Assembly (NCBI RefSeq): GCF_037893015.1
Contig: NC_133659.1
Span: forward strand, 18,741,246 to 18,805,245
Source of the DNA: Macrotis lagotis
Taxonomy: Eukaryota; Chordata; Mammalia; Peramelemorphia; Peramelidae
DNA length: 64,000 bases
Direction of reading: 5' to 3'
Part shown: positions 33,401 through 40,419 of the stretch, one piece after another
Numbering within the stretch: position 1 is the stretch's first letter
Layout: every line of letters begins with the position of its first letter
Translations under genes and position numbers: made by a program
Notes under the pieces: generated by a model
Told to the model about the DNA's origin: nothing
What the model saw: only the letters and a program-made list of their open reading frames with translations
Databases searched by the model: none

Positions 33401-34202
33401 CTTTATTATAAATATGTATCCCCTTTATTAGAAAGTAAACTCCCTGGGGGTCAAATCATTTTTGCTTCTTCCTTTTATCTCCAACACTTAGACCAGTGTC
33501 TGCCACATATGAACTCTTAATGGACATCTAGACAGCAAGGAGGTCCAATGGGTAGCTCAAATTTGATCTTATACACTTATTATCTGGGAATGTCATTTAA
33601 CTGCTCTTTGTTTCAATATTTTTTCTCTTAAATGGGGAGAATGATACACCTCCCTACAAAGGGTGTTTTAAAGACCCAATCAGCTGATATTGTTATAGGA
33701 TTTTTCTTCAAGTTGACTAATCCAATGTCACCTGGCTGAGAAGCAGTCAAGGTGGGTTCTGTCCCCAGGTCCTCTGCCTACAGAAGCAGTGTTTCACCTG
33801 TACTAGAACTCTGAGGTCTGCAACAGCTTGGTTTGGTGGATAATGGTACCTGACAAGGGGCAAGTTAGACTTGGGTTCAAATTCTCCTCTGACTGTTGCT
33901 AACATAGAGGCTATGGACAAGTCACTGAAGAACCATAAGCTCCCTCCCAGGCCCTGGAGACCCCTTACCCCAAGCCACTGCCTGTATTAAGCATTAATGT
34001 GTTCACTCCTTGCCTTTCAGGTAAGAGGGCCTGCCTGGGAGAGCAGCTGGCTCGGGCTGAACTCTTCCTCTTCTTCACTTGTCTGCTCCAAAAGTTCACC
34101 TTTCAGGCCCCCCCAAACACCCAGCTGACCCTGGAATTCAGAGCTGGCTTGACCCAGGCTCCTGTTCCCTACAAAATCTGCGCCCTTCCACGAGTGATGT
34201 AG
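374..34202 (+). CDS. CYP2J: Cytochrome P450 family 2 subfamily J (CYP2J2-like), nine exons, complete
   Basis: Joined coding exons are 374-583, 6286-6448, 14878-15027, 17276-17436, 19305-19481, 23671-23806, 26347-26534, 31452-31590 and 34021-34202. They total 1506 bases and encode 501 residues; human CYP2J2 has 502. CYP2J enzymes are ER-anchored haem-thiolate monooxygenases that take electrons from NADPH-P450 reductase; human CYP2J2 epoxidises arachidonic acid and oxidises some drugs. Seen here are an N-terminal membrane anchor at about residues 18-34, a proline hinge at 43-51, helix C WxxxR at W134-R138, I-helix AGTETT at 309-314, K-helix ExxR at E366-R369, and the haem loop FSIGKRACLG at 439-448 with ligand Cys446. 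All introns are GT-AG, and their phases (0,1,1,0,0,1,0,1) are those of CYP2 genes. An in-frame TGA at 365 makes the ATG at 374 the start. The best match I recall is CYP2J2; one-to-one orthology is not proven. Confidence 0.95.
985..1089 (+). repeat. Pyrimidine-rich (TTC/CTT)n tract
   Basis: About 100 bases consist almost wholly of T and C on the + strand, made of imperfect TTC, CTT and CCT units. Such polypyrimidine tracts are length-variable and can form triplex DNA. Confidence 0.9.
1345..4415 (+). mobile_element. Half-L1 (HAL1)-like LINE with ORF1 remnant and no ORF2 seen
   Basis: It opens with an L1-type 5' UTR start (CCAAGATGGTGACAGGAGAAG near 1348), then a GC-richer 5' UTR to about 2065. 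Next comes an ORF1-like stretch at about 2070-3060: a charged coiled-coil region at 2269-2616 with repeated IGQM(D/E)K heptads, followed by an L1 ORF1 RNA-binding-domain-like part (LKIIGIPES, later [10 protein letters not shown]). In-frame stops break it. After ORF1 comes a purine-rich 3' region to about 3920 and an A/T-rich tail with AATAAA-like runs near 4360-4395. No reverse-transcriptase motif is seen between ORF1 and the tail, so this fits the ORF1-only half-L1 class. A reverse-oriented SINE sits inside it at about 4069-4206. Confidence 0.75.
4069..4206 (-). mobile_element. tRNA-derived marsupial SINE, inside the half-L1
   Basis: The reverse complement reads GGGGCAGCTAGGTGGCACAG and carries tRNA-like A-box and B-box areas. 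This copy is fairly diverged. It lies in the 3' tail of the half-L1-like element, so it inserted later than that element. Confidence 0.85.
4424..4450 (+). repeat. (ATAG)n microsatellite
   Basis: A short run of about six ATAG units follows the A-rich tail of the half-L1-like element. Confidence 0.8.
4695..4851 (+). mobile_element. tRNA-derived marsupial SINE with 13-bp target-site duplication
   Basis: Full-length-looking: head GGGGCAGCTAGGTGGTGCAG, B-box GGTTCAAATCC, core GTGTGGCCTTGGGCAAG, and an A-rich tail. The direct repeat AAGACAAGTAACC flanks it at 4681-4693 and 4852-4864, marking an L1- or RTE-type target-primed insertion. Confidence 0.93.
5585..5735 (-). mobile_element. L2 LINE 3' fragment (antisense)
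   Basis: The order is CAATCAA repeats, then AAGCATTTCTTGCTTTGTGCCAGG, then CTCCAGGAGCTCACATTC. This is the reverse complement of the L2 3' end as I remember it. The copy is diverged and truncated. Confidence 0.6.
6286..6448 (+). CDS. CYP2J: CYP2J exon 2 (residues 71-125)
   Basis: 163 bases, the standard CYP2 exon 2 length, between TTCAG and GTGAGT. It encodes LIKKYGN, then a divergent strand ([16 protein letters not shown]), then [10 protein letters not shown], an aligned region, and [16 protein letters not shown]. Human CYP2J2 has LFSLELGDISAVLITGLPLIKEAL in the corresponding place. This is the least conserved exon after exon 1 and includes part of the B-C substrate-recognition region. Confidence 0.93.
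7430..8421 (-). mobile_element. L1 LINE 3' end (antisense)
   Basis: The + strand reads like the reverse of an L1 ORF2 end: AATTCCACCAACAATGAATTAG, CTCCAACACC, then TAATCTGCATTTCTCAAAT and GAGCATTTTTTCATATAATTG. It includes TA/TG simple repeats at 7574-7620. In-frame stops break it. Confidence 0.75.
8422..8468 (+). repeat. (TG)n/(TATG)n microsatellite
   Basis: Alternating TG units with interspersed TATG, directly after the antisense L1 fragment. Confidence 0.9.
8520..10565 (+). mobile_element. RTE-like LINE, decayed reverse-transcriptase region
   Basis: Across broken frames the + strand shows reverse-transcriptase-like pieces typical of RTE-type LINEs. They are a [10 protein letters not shown] segment at about 8550, [10 protein letters not shown] at about 8740, a KDTALVHIY-like piece at about 8998, the [16 protein letters not shown] palm-like segment at about 9278, LPVTNGM at about 9424, and a decayed DD-containing FLSLDDCTF at about 9600. 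The tail at 10530-10560 reads AGAGTACAAAGGACAACAACC. A long TG run interrupts it at 8854-8915. Many stops and frameshifts make it inactive. Clade assignment is from memory of family motifs. Confidence 0.7.
8854..8915 (+). repeat. (TG)n microsatellite
   Basis: About thirty TG units with one TATG interruption, sitting inside the decayed RTE-like LINE. Probably polymorphic in length. Confidence 0.95.
11050..11780 (-). mobile_element. L1 ORF2 internal fragment (antisense)
   Basis: The + strand has the T-rich antisense look of L1 ORF2: CACCTGACCCTGGACATTTT, TTCAATTTCTTTCTTT, then TTTAGCTACATTCAATAAATTTTGG. No open frame survives. Confidence 0.6.
11780..13340 (-). mobile_element. L1/half-L1 ORF1 and 5' UTR (antisense)
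   Basis: On the - strand, 12091-12402 and 12454-12636 read as an ORF1-like coiled coil and RNA-binding region ([24 protein letters not shown]-like, and [20 protein letters not shown]). Further up the - strand a GC-richer block near 12900-13340 resembles the 5' UTR of the 1.3 kb element. The copy is broken. Confidence 0.65.
13600..13826 (+). mobile_element. MIR SINE
   Basis: The order AGTCAGGTGATACAGAGCATGAAG, CTCAGGCACTTA, TGTGATCCTAAGCAAG, TCTTCACTGTAAAATGATA, GTTAATAAGGATCATAGGA and CTAGCATAGTTTCTGGC follows the MIR consensus as I recall it. Ancient and diverged. Confidence 0.65.
13831..13983 (+). mobile_element. tRNA-derived marsupial SINE with target-site duplication
   Basis: Head GGGGCAGCTAGATGGGGCAG, B-box GGTTCAAATCC and an A-rich tail are present. 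The flanks AAGAAATGTTTATT (13815-13828) and AAGAAACATTTATT (13984-13997) are a duplication with two mismatches. It inserted next to the 3' end of the MIR. Confidence 0.9.
14878..15027 (+). CDS. CYP2J: CYP2J exon 3 (residues 125-175)
   Basis: 150 bases between TTTAG and GTAAGT, phase 1 to phase 1. It encodes [20 protein letters not shown] and then [20 protein letters not shown]134 and R138 form the helix C haem-propionate motif. LRNFGLGK is shared with human CYP2J2. Confidence 0.95.
15371..15412 (+). repeat. (CA)n microsatellite
   Basis: About twenty CA units in intron 3. Confidence 0.95.
15790..16100 (-). mobile_element. Composite SINE with RTE-type 3' tail
   Basis: On the - strand the element runs from a tRNA-SINE-like part (GTGACCTTGGGCAAGTCACTT when reversed from 15992-16012) to a tail reading TTGAGAATTAAGGACAAAC. 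The tail matches the end of the RTE-like LINE at 10530-10560. Similar copies lie near 38.9 and 45.2 kb. This fits marsupial RTE-dependent SINEs; the exact family name is uncertain. Confidence 0.65.
16415..16640 (-). mobile_element. L2 LINE 3' fragment (antisense)
   Basis: AGTCAATAAATATTTATCAAG, GTGCCTATCATATTCC, then TCATCCTCAAGGACTACCTAG mirrors the antisense L2 3' end. Diverged. Confidence 0.6.
17276..17436 (+). CDS. CYP2J: CYP2J exon 4 (residues 175-228)
   Basis: 161 bases between CAACAG and GTAACA. It encodes [20 protein letters not shown] and [20 protein letters not shown]. The [20 protein letters not shown] block is almost identical to human CYP2J2 and is the strongest subfamily marker in the gene. 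Confidence 0.96.
17740..17985 (-). mobile_element. L2 LINE 3' fragment (antisense)
   Basis: CAAATATTTATTAAGCAACTG, then CCCTGACCTCAGGTGGTTTAC and GCATCATGGAGAAG matches the antisense L2 3' end order. Confidence 0.55.
18010..18260 (+). repeat. Purine-rich (GA/AGAG)n tract
   Basis: About 250 bases, nearly all A and G on the + strand, with GAGAGAGACAGAGAG-type units. Stop-poor frames across it on both strands are by-products of composition. Confidence 0.9.
18290..18600 (+). mobile_element. L2-like LINE 3' end (sense)
   Basis: AATTTCACCTTCTACTGAATG, then CAGTCCCTAGCACATAATAAC and TACTTAATAAATATTTGCTG follows the L2 3' UTR pattern ending in the AATAAATATTTG terminus. Confidence 0.55.
19305..19481 (+). 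CDS. CYP2J: CYP2J exon 5 (residues 229-287)
   Basis: 177 bases between TTTAG and GTAATT, both phase 0. It encodes [20 protein letters not shown] and [15 protein letters not shown]. The end ([11 protein letters not shown]) is conserved with human CYP2J2. Confidence 0.95.
20880..21115 (+). mobile_element. MIR SINE
   Basis: GAGTTCAGATCTGATCTCAGA, CCATGTGACCCAGGGAAAGTC, CAATTGTAAAATGAGGATAAT, GGGTTGTTGTGGGAATCAAAT and CAGTGTTTAGAACATAACTGG fall in MIR order. Nearly full length. Confidence 0.75.
21230..21405 (+). repeat. Purine-rich GA/GGA tract
   Basis: About 175 bases of A and G, with AAGAAAAGAAAGGAGGAGG-type units in intron 5. Its highly charged pseudo-reading frame is compositional. Confidence 0.9.
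21999..22136 (+). mobile_element. tRNA-derived marsupial SINE with target-site duplication
   Basis: Head GGGGCAGCTAGGTGATGCAG and B-box AGTTCAAATCC. Flanks AAATAAGTTAGAAG (21983-21996) and AAATAAATTAGAAG (22137-22150) form a 14-bp duplication with one mismatch. A short internal deletion is seen relative to the other copies. Confidence 0.9.
22649..22798 (+). mobile_element. tRNA-derived marsupial SINE
   Basis: Head GGGCAGCTAGGTGGTGCAG, B-box GAGTTCAAATCC, core GTGTGGCCTTGGGCAAC and an A-rich tail leading into CAAA repeats. It lies inside the L1 remnant. Confidence 0.92.
23671..23806 (+). CDS. CYP2J: CYP2J exon 6 (residues 288-333), I-helix
   Basis: 136 bases between ATTTAAG and GTAGGG. It encodes [20 protein letters not shown] and [26 protein letters not shown] carries the acid-alcohol pair used in oxygen activation. 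The exon starts two codons shorter than human CYP2J2 ([11 protein letters not shown] against HTGNPTSSFHEEN), which accounts for 136 bases instead of 142; the reading frame is kept. Confidence 0.95.
24040..24272 (+). mobile_element. L1 LINE 3' end
   Basis: CACAAAATGACTAATATGTAAG, then AATGGATGAATGTTGAAAATC and TTTGGAAAAATAAAATATC is the L1 3' UTR seen in the other copies in this window. Confidence 0.65.
24340..24560 (+). mobile_element. MIR SINE
   Basis: GTTCAGATCCTGCCTCAGACA, then TCCTCTGTGAAATAAGGGTAA and CTTGTGAACCCTAAATAAAGC falls in MIR order. Confidence 0.65.
25330..25500 (-). mobile_element. L2 LINE 3' fragment (antisense)
   Basis: CAGTCAGTAAATAATGATTTA, AATGTGCTAAATATCAGG, then TAAGCAGTTCATAGTCTAATG follows the antisense L2 order. 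Diverged. Confidence 0.5.
26347..26534 (+). CDS. CYP2J: CYP2J exon 7 (residues 333-395), K-helix
   Basis: 188 bases between TTCCAG and GTAAAT. It encodes [40 protein letters not shown] and [24 protein letters not shown] is the invariant ExxR of the K-helix, which pairs with the meander to hold the haem-binding core. Confidence 0.96.
29010..29185 (+). mobile_element. MIR SINE
   Basis: GGTTCAACTCCTCCTTCTGA, GAGTGACCTTGAATGACTAC and TCATCTGTAAAATGAGAGGA match the MIR core region. Confidence 0.6.
29756..29791 (+). repeat. (GATA)n microsatellite
   Basis: About nine GATA units with one GATGATA interruption, inside the antisense half-L1-like element. Confidence 0.95.
29933..30132 (+). mobile_element. 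tRNA-derived marsupial SINE, first of a pair
   Basis: Head GGGGCGGCTAGGTGGCACAG, B-box GGTTCAAATCT, and a long tail of AAAAT and AAAC/AAAT units. Immediately upstream is TTCAAGCTATT, and TCCAAGCTATT recurs after the second SINE at about 30298-30308. Confidence 0.93.
30140..30297 (+). mobile_element. tRNA-derived marsupial SINE, second of a pair
   Basis: Head GGGGCGGCTAGGTGCTGCAG, B-box GGTTCAAATCC and an A-rich tail broken by G. It sits in the same orientation just after the tail of the first SINE. Confidence 0.93.
31452..31590 (+). CDS. CYP2J: CYP2J exon 8 (residues 396-442), meander
   Basis: 139 bases between TTTCTAG and GTGAGT, the same coding length as human CYP2J2. It encodes [20 protein letters not shown], then [20 protein letters not shown] and FMPFSIG. 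FNPEHFL is the meander/PERF region, and FSIG starts the haem loop completed in exon 9. Confidence 0.96.
31591..34020 (+). other. CYP2J intron 8
   Basis: A 2.4 kb GT-AG intron. It holds MIR-like sequence near 32345-32510 and 33820-33930, an AT-rich patch at about 32825-32920, and a good L2 3' end at 32930-33530. No gene is seen in the rest. Confidence 0.8.
32930..33530 (+). mobile_element. L2 LINE 3' end (sense)
   Basis: TTTCCTAAAGTGTACATCCC, CTGTGGCCTCTGGGATCAAAT, CTTGGAATACCCTCCCTCCTC, ATGCCACCTTCTGCAGGAAG and TTAGAAAGTAAACTCCCTGG fall in the order of the L2 3' part. This is the best-preserved L2 copy in the window. Confidence 0.8.
34021..34202 (+). CDS. CYP2J: CYP2J exon 9 (residues 442-501), haem Cys loop and stop
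   Basis: 182 coding bases after TGCCTTTCAG. It begins [20 protein letters not shown], with Cys446 as the proximal haem ligand, and ends in PRVM before TAG. Length and end (human LCAVPQV, here ICALPRVM) match the CYP2J C-terminus. Confidence 0.97.
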
Positions 34203-34800
34203 GCCAAGCCAGGCCTGGAGGGTAGTCTCCCAGGAAGCATCAGGAAGGACCCAGGACCATCCTCATCCTCTACAATCACCCCCCCCCCAACCCTTTGGAA
34301 CTTGGGTGGGGAAAGGGAGGAAAGGCAAGAAGGCAAGAAGAGAGACAAAAAGCCTGGGTTCCTCATGCCTATGAAAAGTCTTGTCAAGGATGATGAATTC
34401 TAATCATTCCGATATTTATTAGTCACATGGACTTAGGAATGCCTTGAACTTTGCTAATCTGTGGAAGGTTTGTATTCCTATAAACGTTCCTGTTCTTGTC
34501 AGAGATGCTTACACAATAGAGATTTCCATGTTGCTAATGGAAGCCCTTGTAATACTCAACTAATCAGAAATATAAGTGCCCATGAGAATTAATGGGTTCC
34601 TCCTTTGGTGTTACATTACCTATAAAAGTGCTCTGTGAGGGTTTTTTCAAAGATTTTATTTATTTTGAGTTTTAAAATTCTTCCCCAAATCTTGCTCTCT
34701 GTGAGTTCTTAATGAGGTTCCTATATCACATGAGGCTTCTGATGACCCATTTTATTGACATGGATAACCATTGTTAATAAACTCATCCTGGTGGTACTCT
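34203..34800 (+). other. CYP2J 3' UTR (probable extent)
   Basis: About 600 bases without any recognised interspersed repeat follow the stop codon and end just past an AATAAA with a GT-rich stretch behind it. The end is inferred from that signal. Confidence 0.55.
34776..34781 (+). terminator. Probable polyadenylation signal of CYP2J
   Basis: AATAAA about 575 bases after the stop codon, with GGTGGTACTCTTTTGTCTC within 30 bases downstream as a GU/U-rich element. A second AATAAA at 35934-35939 is followed by GGTTGCAATGAAATGTCTTG and could serve a longer transcript. Confidence 0.55.
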
Positions 34801-35021
34801 TTTGTCTCTATTTCTATTTGCATATTTTAATCATGATGATACAAATTTCTATGATGAGTAGGGGTAACCCCAATTTACAGATGGGGAAATAAAGCAAAGT
34901 CTGAAAATTAAAAAAAAAATTTCCCAGAAAAAGGAATGGTAATAACAATCTCTACTCTCTTTACAAGTAGACCCAACAACCCCAGTCTAAAGTGACTTTA
35001 TATTTCTCTGGATACCTTTTC

Positions 35022-35059
35022 AATTCAATTCAGTTCAGTTCAGTGAACTGAATTGAATT
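35022..35059. repeat. Perfect 16-bp inverted repeat (hairpin)
   Basis: Left arm AATTCAATTCAGTTCA, spacer GTTCAG, right arm TGAACTGAATTGAATT. It is made of ATTCA/GTTCA pentamer-like units and lies after the probable CYP2J poly(A) site. Confidence 0.85.
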
Positions 35060-35999
35060 CAATTCTACAAGAACTGATTAAAAACCTAGTATGTGATAGT
35101 AATTGAGTTGCTAAGATGGAGCATTGAAATCAGAAATGGAAAACAGTCCAAGGTGTTGGATGACTGAATCTGCTTCTACGAAGGAATCCACAGAGAGAGA
35201 TGTATCCCCTGAGGGTTTCTCTAGATGGAAAAATGATATTGGGACTTCCATTTATCTTTATTCTTTCTTAAATTTTTAAAAGGAATCCAATTTTACTAAT
35301 ATTTAATAAATTGTTCCTGTGTTAACCTCTTCCATTGGTACACAAGCCAAGCTTAGGGAAGAGCTAGAATTACACAACTCAGAAGGAGCTGATGGTCAAG
35401 CTATCAGAGATTCATTTGCTTTCAGTATTATTCATTTCCTCAACAAGTCCAACACTAATTAAGCATCATCTACTTGTCATATATGGGTAACAAATGTGAA
35501 GGGGTCCCATAAACTTGTCTTTGCAAGTTGCCATAATTTCCAATAGCATTGGACCCAGAGTAGGCAGAAGGCAATGAAGGTGTCAACGATAAGCCTTCTG
35601 CCTCAGTTGATATAATTTGCTGTTTGTACCCAAGTTGGACTTCCCATGTGTCCTTGGGAGAGGATAGGTGCTAGTCAGTCTGTACTAGCTGCTTCTATTT
35701 TTCAGGATCTAGTAGTTCCCCGGGGAAAAGAATATAATCTTTGCCATAGCCTTGCTCCTTTGCTTCTAAAAAGATTTTGTCTTTTTCAAACCTTTACTAC
35801 ACTTCCCCTCCTTATCTTGCCTCTTTAGGTGGAGGCTTTCTTTCCTCCCCCCCCCCCCACTTTGTCATACATCCTAAATATACAAACTTTTGCAGGAATT
35901 ATGAACTGTGTTCTACATGTATGATCATCTCATAATAAATCTGGTTGCAATGAAATGTCTTGTGGACTTGTGATACTGTTTTTGGTTAATAGTGCTGGG

Positions 36000-36610
36000 T
36001 GTGCCATATATACAAAATATTTATAGCAACTTTTTTTATTCTGGCAAAAAAAATTGGAAAATGTTCATTAACTGGGGAATGACTGAACAAGTTGTAGTAT
36101 ATGGGTGCAATGGGATACTCTTGTTCTATAAGAAATGATGAGTAGACGATCTCAGTAAGATCTGGAAAGACTTACATGAACTAATGATGAGTGAAGTGAG
36201 CAAAACCAGGAGAACATTGTACACAGTAACAGCAATGCTGTGTGATGATCAGTCATGAGAGACTTAGTTTATCTCAGCAACACAGTGACCAAAGACAATT
36301 CTAAAAGACTTGTAATGGAAAATACCATCCACATTCAGAGAAAGAACTATGCAGATCAAAATATAGTTTTTTAAATTTTTTATTTTGTTTTTTCTTCTAA
36401 TTCTTTCCTTTTATTCTGATTTTTCTTTCATAGTATGATTATTATGGGAATATATTTAACAAGATTACACATATTTAATCTATTTCAAATAGTTTGCTGT
36501 CTTGGAGAGGGAGGTGGGGAATGGAAGGAGGAAAAATATTACACAAATGAATGTTGAAAACTATCTCTACGTATCATTTGGGGAAAAACAAAAACACTTT
36601 ATTAAAAAGA
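36000..36610 (+). mobile_element. L1 LINE 3' end
   Basis: TTTATAGCAACTTTTTTTATT, AACTGGGGAATGACTGAAC, CATGAACTAATGATGAGTG, GCAAAACCAGGAGAACATTG, TGTGTGATGATCAGTCATGAG and a tail ending ATGTTGAAAACTATCTCTACG are the L1 ORF2 end and 3' UTR. Confidence 0.85.
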
Positions 36611-36634
36611 CAAAAATATTGCTGGGCATAAAAA

Positions 36635-37000
36635 TCAAGCCAGCAAACATTTATTAAGTGTCTTCTTTGTGCCAGGCCCTATGTTATGTGCTAGTGAACA
36701 CAGTCCCTTCTGTCATGGAGCTTACATTCCAAGGGGGAGAAACAACATGCTAACAACTATGGACATATAAATATATTTATATAATACACACACACACACA
36801 CACAGAAGGTAAATGGGAGGAAATCTCAGAGAAAATAGCACTGACAGCTGGGGACAGGGTTGCAGAGTCAGGAAAAGAACCCTACAAAGAGTAGGATCTG
36901 AACTGATTATTGAGGGAAGTCAGAGAAACTGAGAGGATATCTCTGACATGAAAAACAGCCAGGGCAAAGGCAGGAGTTGGTAGCTTAGGTGTGTTGTACC
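36635..37000 (-). mobile_element. L2 LINE 3' fragment (antisense), with CA run
   Basis: CAAACATTTATTAAGTGTC, TTTGTGCCAGGCCCTATG, CATGGAGCTTACATTCC, then AGGATCTGAACTGATTATTG and GGGCAAAGGCAGGAG follows the antisense L2 order. A CA run lies at about 36785-36803. Confidence 0.7.
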
Positions 37001-37072
37001 TGGTTAAGTTAATTTTTGGACGACCTTATCTAGTTTTCATTTAACTGAACATCACACAAGAACTTTCCTGCT

Positions 37073-37222
37073 GGGGCAGCTAGGTAGCAAAGTGGATAGA
37101 ACACCGGCCCTGGAGTTGGGAGGACCTGAGTTCAAATCCAGCCTCAGATACTTAATAATTACCTAGCTCTGTGGCCTTGGGCAAGCCACTTTAACCCCAC
37201 TGCTTTGCAAAAACCTAAAAAA
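37073..37222 (+). mobile_element. tRNA-derived marsupial SINE with 11-bp target-site duplication
   Basis: Head GGGGCAGCTAGGTAGCAAAG, B-box AGTTCAAATCC and an A-rich tail. The direct repeat AACTTTCCTGC flanks it at 37061-37071 and 37223-37233. Confidence 0.93.
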
Positions 37223-37689
37223 AACTTTCCTGCCAAAAAACTATAAAGATCACACTAATATTATGATTCACCCTTAAACCACCAGAAAAGTCAAATTCTA
37301 CTATTCTAATAACAGCTTTTCCCCCCATAGTAATGGTACAGAAACAAAACAAAAACAAGAAGAACAGCACCCACAAGTCTTTATTATTTGTTCATTAAAA
37401 TAAAACTTGGAAAATGAATTTTGTGAGTTGTTTACATTCTTCACCAATAAGAGTTTCAGTGTCATTATCTGGAGCAGCCACCAGCTCCCCTTACAAGCAC
37501 ATAGGCTCAAAGGGTTTAAAAGAAAGAATAATGCTATTCATACAATAAAGATGATGGGCAGGTCTTGCATCTGAATCTTCAGAGAAACAAGGGACAAAGA
37601 TGGGGTCAGAGATCATTCACTGTCTAGTAGGAAATTGGGACAGTCTCAGCATGAAGGCACTAAGATTAAAACAGACTGGGAAAGGCATC

Positions 37690-38135
37690 TGGCTCCCAGC
37701 TCCACACAAGAGTCCCATCTTTGTGCCCCTTCCTCCCCTCCATGTATTCTTGGATACTGTGACTCTGGGGTCCGTGATGTATCTGCAACAAGACCCTCCA
37801 TCTCCTGGATCCAGACATTATCACTTGCAGTCCCTTAGTTGGAACTCTCTCCTTTCTCATCTTTACCTCCTGGTTTCTTCAAGACACAACAAAAGTCTCA
37901 CCCTCTGCTAGAAGAATTTCTCTTTCAGATTCCCCCCCTCCCAGTCTATCCATATAAATCTTGTCTACATATTAGTCAATAAAAATTAAACCTCAAAAAG
38001 GGTTTGTATGTTGTCTACCTCATGAGATTGTGAAGTTCTCAAGAGGGATTACCCTTTCTTTGCCTTTCTTTGTAACCCCAGTTTAGCCTAGGGTCTGGCT
38101 GACAGTAGATGGTTAATAAATGCAGGCTCCAAAAA
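37690..38135 (+). mobile_element. L2-like LINE 3' end (sense)
   Basis: CTCCTTTCTCATCTTTACCTC, CAAAAGTCTCACCCTCTGC, GAGATTGTGAAGTTCTCAAG and TGGTTAATAAATGCAGGC follow L2 3' order, including the ATAAATG-type terminus. Confidence 0.5.
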
Positions 38136-38904
38136 TGAATTTGCTTCCCTGCTGCTGACCTCTTTCTTGAAAGCATTATGGATGAAATCTTGGTTCTCAT
38201 CCTCATTGTTTTTAGTTCTGTTATTCCCAGTTGTCTGTCACTTTTCTTATAGCTGGAGCCAGTTACCTCTGATAAAAACACGAAGTGCTCTTTGGAAGTT
38301 AGATCAATCCATAAGCTTTTATTAAACACCTTCTATTTGCCAGATATGATGACACGATTATAGCTCCTTCCCACCGGGAGGGTGGGGCACGAATATCTCT
38401 GGCCAGGTCAGCTTTCTGGTGTTTCACACCAAGCTAGGTTGTAGCCATCCAGAACTCAAGTACAGAACCCTTCAGAGGGCTGGAGAGATGTGCCTGGGTT
38501 TGGTTTTTCCTCACCAGTCTCAAACAGGTTGATGTCTTCTACTCCAGGACAGGCATGGTGAGTTGATGGTTATTTATTTCCACTTTCTCCAACATTTGGG
38601 CAAAGATGCTTCTGACTCACATCACCTGGAGGTGACTGGAGGAATGCTAGTCTAGGTCATCTTTCTACCTCTGATCTTCCCCTGGGGGCAACTAGGCCTG
38701 ATTTTTGCAAATTATAGCAGCCTGCTTCTTAAATGAGATTAAAGGGGGTAGGAAGATGAGACAGGATGGGAGCCTGACCCAGGGAAAGGGTCAATGCAAA
38801 AGCAGAGATTGTAATCAAAGAGCACCATTCCTTTTTTTTCCTTTCCAGGTAGATTGCATTATGCTGTTGGAGGTACCCAATATTTATTCCTATATAGCTG
38901 TTTT

Positions 38905-39214
38905 TGTTGTTGTTTATCCTTCATTCTAAAAGATGACCACATTAGGGAGGTGATGCCATGACAAGCACAGGAATTGGATTTGGGGGAGGGGGCTGTGTTA
39001 AGTTCCCAGCCTCACTGTTTCCTCCAGAGCCAGCTGGGTCAATTAACCATATATGAATCTGGATAACTGGTTATGGTCATGGATGTGAGACAATCAGGAT
39101 TAAGTGACTTGCCCAAGGTCACACAACCAGTCAGTATTAAGTCTCTGAGGCCAAATTTAAACTCAGGTCCTCCTGACTCCAGGGCTCTATACACTGCACT
39201 ACTTAGTTGCCCCA
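38905..39214 (-). mobile_element. Composite SINE with RTE-type 3' tail
   Basis: On the - strand it starts with a tRNA-SINE head (GGGGCAACTAAGTAGTGCAG), passes a CTTGGGCAAGTCACTTAATCC core, and ends TTTTAGAATGAAGGATAAAC. It is the clearest of three such composites in the window. Confidence 0.75.
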
Positions 39215-39219
39215 AAGTA

Positions 39220-39430
39220 TTTCTTTTAAATTCATTCTGAGACATTTGCTAGTTGTGTGGTCCTGGGCGAGTCACATAAGCCCCATTTGCCTCAATTTTC
39301 TCCACTGTAAAAGGATGATAATAGCACCTCCATTCCGGGATATCGTGAGGATCCAGAGAGATGATATTTATAAAGCAGATGAACTCTCAAGAGTTCTTTC
39401 AACTCTGAAACATTTAATTCTATATCTGAA
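39220..39430 (+). mobile_element. MIR SINE
   Basis: GTTGTGTGGTCCTGGGCGAG, TTTTCTCCACTGTAAAAGG, ATCGTGAGGATCCAGAGAG and CTTTCAACTCTGAAACATT fall in MIR core order. Confidence 0.65.
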
Positions 39431-40415
39431 ATAATTTGCATTAATATCCTACATGGAGGCTTGCAAATTGTCCCAGTGGCCATAATCCACAAGTGATTTG
39501 GCCAAAGTCATACAAATAATGAAGCTAGGCTTGGATTTGAACCAGGGTCTCTAGGCCAGACACAAACCCTCCTTCCACAGGATTCTACTGTAAGCCTCAG
39601 ATAACCCCTGGAGTCCCTGAAAGGTCCAAAGGCCCTGGGGTTGGTATTACTGCCCCCCAATGTCAAGCCCTCAGGAACCAAGGGTTACTGGAGGATTGCT
39701 CTCCTCCAGTTGTACCAAGTGAGTTCTCAAAGTCCAAAGAAGCCACCCAATTGTCTATTAAGCCCTCATCCCATCTCATCCCACAAAGGTCCTAAGAGGA
39801 GGGGAGAGGACCTCAGGCAGCTAGCTCAGATCTGGTTTGGTTCCTAATGTCCTATTTGTTCCGCTCTAAAAAGCTCAAAGCCTTTAATCATCCCTCTTAC
39901 ACCCCACCCCCTTTTGGAAATAGAGAATTTAAAGTAAGGAAGAAGAAAAGCTTCCAGCCCACTGGTCAGTCCCCAGGGCATGGGGTGTCTCTCTAATGGA
40001 TTCATCTGCAACTTATTCATTCAAGCAGTCACTCCCTTTTGGCAGAAGACTCATTGCATGGTCTAAAGATAGAATTATAGACACATAGAGTCCCTGAGGT
40101 TCCTGGACCTAGCACAGGCCTTCCTGGGGGACTTCATAAATTCTTGTTGAATTGAATTAAGGTCATCCAGTCCAACCCAAAATAGAAAAGGACAAGTTGT
40201 CTTTAATAATTACTTGATTGACTAAGTCCCTGGCATGCCTAGAAGTGGGCATCCAGCTACAGATGGCAGATCAGAATTTAAAAAAACTTTTAAAAAGTGC
40301 TTCACACAGTGCTCAGAAGCGAGAGGCGATTATTATTTATTGCATTTAATAATTTAATTGCTGGTCCAAGAAAATTTTTGTTTTACTTATCTGGTCCTTG
40401 TAATCTTTTGTTTGG
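39431..40415. other. Intergenic stretch with no recognised gene
   Basis: Mixed-composition DNA with MIR-like scraps (CAAAGTCATACAAATAATGAA near 39505). I see no exon-like block on either strand. Confidence 0.6.
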
Positions 40416-40419
40416 TTTC

